Shown here: positions 46,083 through 47,177 of the stretch, one piece after another
Position numbering within the stretch: the stretch's first letter is position 1
How the letters are laid out: each line of letters begins with the position of its first letter
Assembly (NCBI GenBank): GCA_017398105.1
Contig: JAFQHF010000152.1
Coordinates: 1-47,177 of the forward strand
Origin: Oscillospiraceae bacterium
GTDB taxonomy: Bacteria > Bacillota_A > Clostridia > Oscillospirales > Oscillospiraceae
DNA length: 47,177 nucleotides
Direction: 5' to 3'
The notes under the pieces: generated by a model
What the model was told of the DNA's origin: nothing
The model's input: only the letters and a program-made list of their open reading frames with translations
Database searches by the model: none
Made by a program: the position numbers and the translations under genes

Positions 46083-46560
46083 GTGCCATGACCTCCTTTC
46101 GTTGGGTATGTAACAACTGACTGCCCGAAAGGAATCAGGCAGTCAGTCCAAAGTCTATATGTGTCCCATATTTGCCACGCACCCCTGGGAAAGAGGGCTG
46201 ATGCCCTCAGGGAATCACCGAACGACTGATTGCGAATCAGTTCCATAGGAATCTAACCTCTGCCGGGTTCTCCGCCAGCTCCGTAGAGAAGTATCTTTAA
46301 CCCTGTTGCTTTCATGGCCGTATTGGGAGCAACCCAATATTTACGAGCCGATATTGATCGCTGGCACCGGGAGAGAGACAACTACTTCATAAATAAGAAG
46401 AAAGTCGTTCTGTTTCTCTGTCCGATACGTCACGGCGTACCGCTGATGTGGCTGATGCTCTCGCACCGGCAACAGGAACGTATTCGATGACTGTGTATTC
46501 AGTTTTCAAGGATCGACCAGCCGTTTTTCATTGGCTGTGTCTAAATTGTACTGGTTTCTC
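46083..46560 (-). ncRNA. Long structured leader / non-coding RNA upstream of mazF
   Basis: About 470 bp with no open frame of note. On the minus strand it begins near CAGCC-N10-GGCTG and CCTTGAAAACTGAATACA and contains several stems: CGACTGATT/AATCAGT (about 46213-46233), CCCTG-GGAAA-GAGGGC/GCCCTCAGGG (about 46178-46205) and ACTGACTGCC/GGCAGTCAGT (46109-46140) just before the mazF ribosome binding site. The last could sequester or attenuate. The family is not recognised. Confidence 0.5.
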
Positions 46561-46600
46561 ATGCAAGTTTTTATTGCCTCGTAGGTAGAGTTTTGCAGGT

Positions 46601-46816
46601 TTATTCACGACCTAAAAATATGTAATCAAGGGTTGTATCAAAGCGCACAGCCAATTCGATTGCCAAATCAATAGAGATACCTCTGTTGCCGATTTCAATT
46701 CGTGCAACGGTATTTACGGCAATACCCAACTGCTCTGCGAGCTTTTCCTGTGTAAGTCCATGTTTCTTTCTCAATGCTTTAATTCTTTTTCCGCTTTCGA
46801 CTAAGTCGTAATACAT
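46601..46816 (-). CDS. XRE-family regulator of the second element
   Basis: A 71-residue Cro/CI-type protein: GKRIKALRKKHGLTQEKLAE then QLGIAVNTVARIEIGNRGIS and IDLAIELAVRFDTTLDYIFL. It is a single complete HTH domain with no effector domain. GGAGG lies upstream of the ATG and a 13-bp perfect inverted repeat lies 17 bp before the start, a probable autoregulatory operator. It is likely the master switch of the element. Confidence 0.9.
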   Translation of the reverse strand: MYYDLVESGKRIKALRKKHGLTQEKLAEQLGIAVNTVARIEIGNRGISIDLAIELAVRFDTTLDYIFLGRE

Positions 46817-46832
46817 TATGTTTTCCTCCGAT

Positions 46833-46865
46833 TTCTTGAAATTTTGAAAATGAAAATTTCAAGAA
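46833..46865. promoter_or_regulatory. Inverted repeat upstream of XRE gene
   Basis: TTCTTGAAATTTT - GAAAATG - AAAATTTCAAGAA, perfect 13-bp arms, immediately upstream of the XRE ribosome binding site. It is a good operator candidate; as RNA it would also form a stem in the leader. Confidence 0.65.
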
Positions 46866-46910
46866 GCCGGGAGGTGAATGATTACGGGGAATATCCCCTG
46901 AAATAAAAGA

Positions 46911-46952
46911 AGCGCACCGGATCTCACAATTTCTTGCAAGAACTGGTGCGCC
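46911..46952 (-). terminator. Terminator of a leftward gene beyond the window
   Basis: AGCGCACCGG pairs with CTGGTGCGCCT; on the minus strand the stem is followed by TCTTTTATTT. It suggests leftward transcription entering from the right, ending here before the XRE gene. Confidence 0.55.
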
Positions 46953-47043
46953 TATACGCTGTCCATTATTCAAAAAAGATACCCCCGCTGACTACATTTT
47001 CTAAGGCAATTTTGCTCTTGCCCAGAAAACATAACCGGCGAGG

Positions 47044-47155
47044 GTGTTATGGATGGTGTTATGAAAGTTCGTGGCGGTGTTACAGACGGTGTTATGAAAG
47101 TGTTATGGGAAAATCGGGTGTTATGAAAGTGTTATGAAGGTTCGTGGCGGTGTTA
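47044..47155. repeat. Cluster of eight GTGTTA repeats
   Basis: GTGTTA occurs at 47044, 47056, 47077, 47089, 47100, 47118, 47129 and 47150, mostly as GTGTTATG. Within it an 18-base near-identical pair, (A/G)GTTCGTGGCGGTGTTA, is at 47066-47082 and 47139-47155. Spacing is 11-21 bp, often near one helical turn, like iterons. No gene is evident across 46953-47177. Confidence 0.7.
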
Positions 47156-47177
47156 TAGCCCCAGTTAGGGCAAATCA

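Larger units (their letters stand above)
42873..47177. mobile_element. Integrase end of a second integrated element (continues beyond window)
   Basis: Begins at the tRNA-Arg(CCT) 3' remnant and includes a tyrosine integrase, three HTH-type genes, a MazF gene with a long leader, an XRE regulator and a repeat cluster. No matching att copy or intact tRNA-Arg is seen to the right edge, so the element extends outside. Gene content fits a conjugative or mobilisable element, but transfer genes are not in view. Confidence 0.75.

Noticed and set aside
46083..46560. Group II intron or rRNA fragment
   Set aside because: No domain V signature and no intron-encoded protein; the CCTTGAAAACTGAATA stretch alone is too little to call an rRNA spacer.
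47044..47155. Possible CRISPR or coding tandem repeat
   Set aside because: Repeats are only 6-8 bases at irregular spacing and no frame is open through all of them on either strand with a start signal.

Overview
The window comes from a low-to-mid GC Gram-positive chromosome, most likely a gut Clostridia of the Oscillospiraceae/Ruminococcaceae type. This is inferred from strong AGGAGG ribosome binding sites, a T-box leader on pheST, a SAM-I riboswitch on metK, IreB, a MazF/NdoA endoribonuclease, a SpoVB-like flippase, a Spo0A-type DNA-binding domain and GerMN and ComEA-like proteins. No species call is possible from the sequence alone.

Layout. 1-5.4 kb is core: a Nudix hydrolase, a lipoprotein, a Y-family DNA polymerase with a small partner, a HAD phosphatase, and the trans-translation block smpB - cyclophilin - ssrA (tmRNA). 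5.4-8.0 kb is accessory: an XRE regulator, then an overlapping set of a Spo0A-C-domain regulator without receiver, a DUF4367-like membrane protein and a secreted protein. 8.04-16.58 kb is an 8,458-bp integrated element in the 3' half of tRNA-Thr(CGT), bounded by 47-bp direct repeats. It carries a tyrosine integrase, an HUH replication initiator, an XRE regulator, two inverted copies of a helix-turn-helix gene, an RHH antitoxin with a zeta-like kinase, a DnaD-like replication protein, a run of small leftward genes and a promoter-driven array of three structured RNA units.

16.6-42.5 kb is a core housekeeping stretch: uracil-DNA glycosylase, a D,D-carboxypeptidase homologue with altered active-site motifs, comEA-like - response regulator - histidine kinase - GerMN lipoprotein - exonuclease III in one overlapping operon, MazF, NAD(P)HX dehydratase, T-box-pheS-pheT, ireB, metK, a rhomboid-like protein, glpK, a double-OB protein, nth, a MATE/SpoVB flippase, pepD, a PHP phosphatase, secG, prfB and a cation/proton antiporter. 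42.8-47.2 kb is the integrase end of a second integrated element, abutting a decayed 3' half of a tRNA-Arg(CCT). It has an integrase, a protein of three tandem helix-turn-helix domains, an excisionase-like protein, a second MazF with a long non-coding leader, an XRE regulator and a repeat cluster; the element runs off the right edge.

The least ordinary material is in the tRNA-Thr element (RNA array, inverted HTH duplication, operator sets, repeat-bracketed DnaD gene), the Spo0A-C/DUF4367 module, and the leader and repeat tracts of the right-hand element. All functional calls rest on motif reading without database searches.
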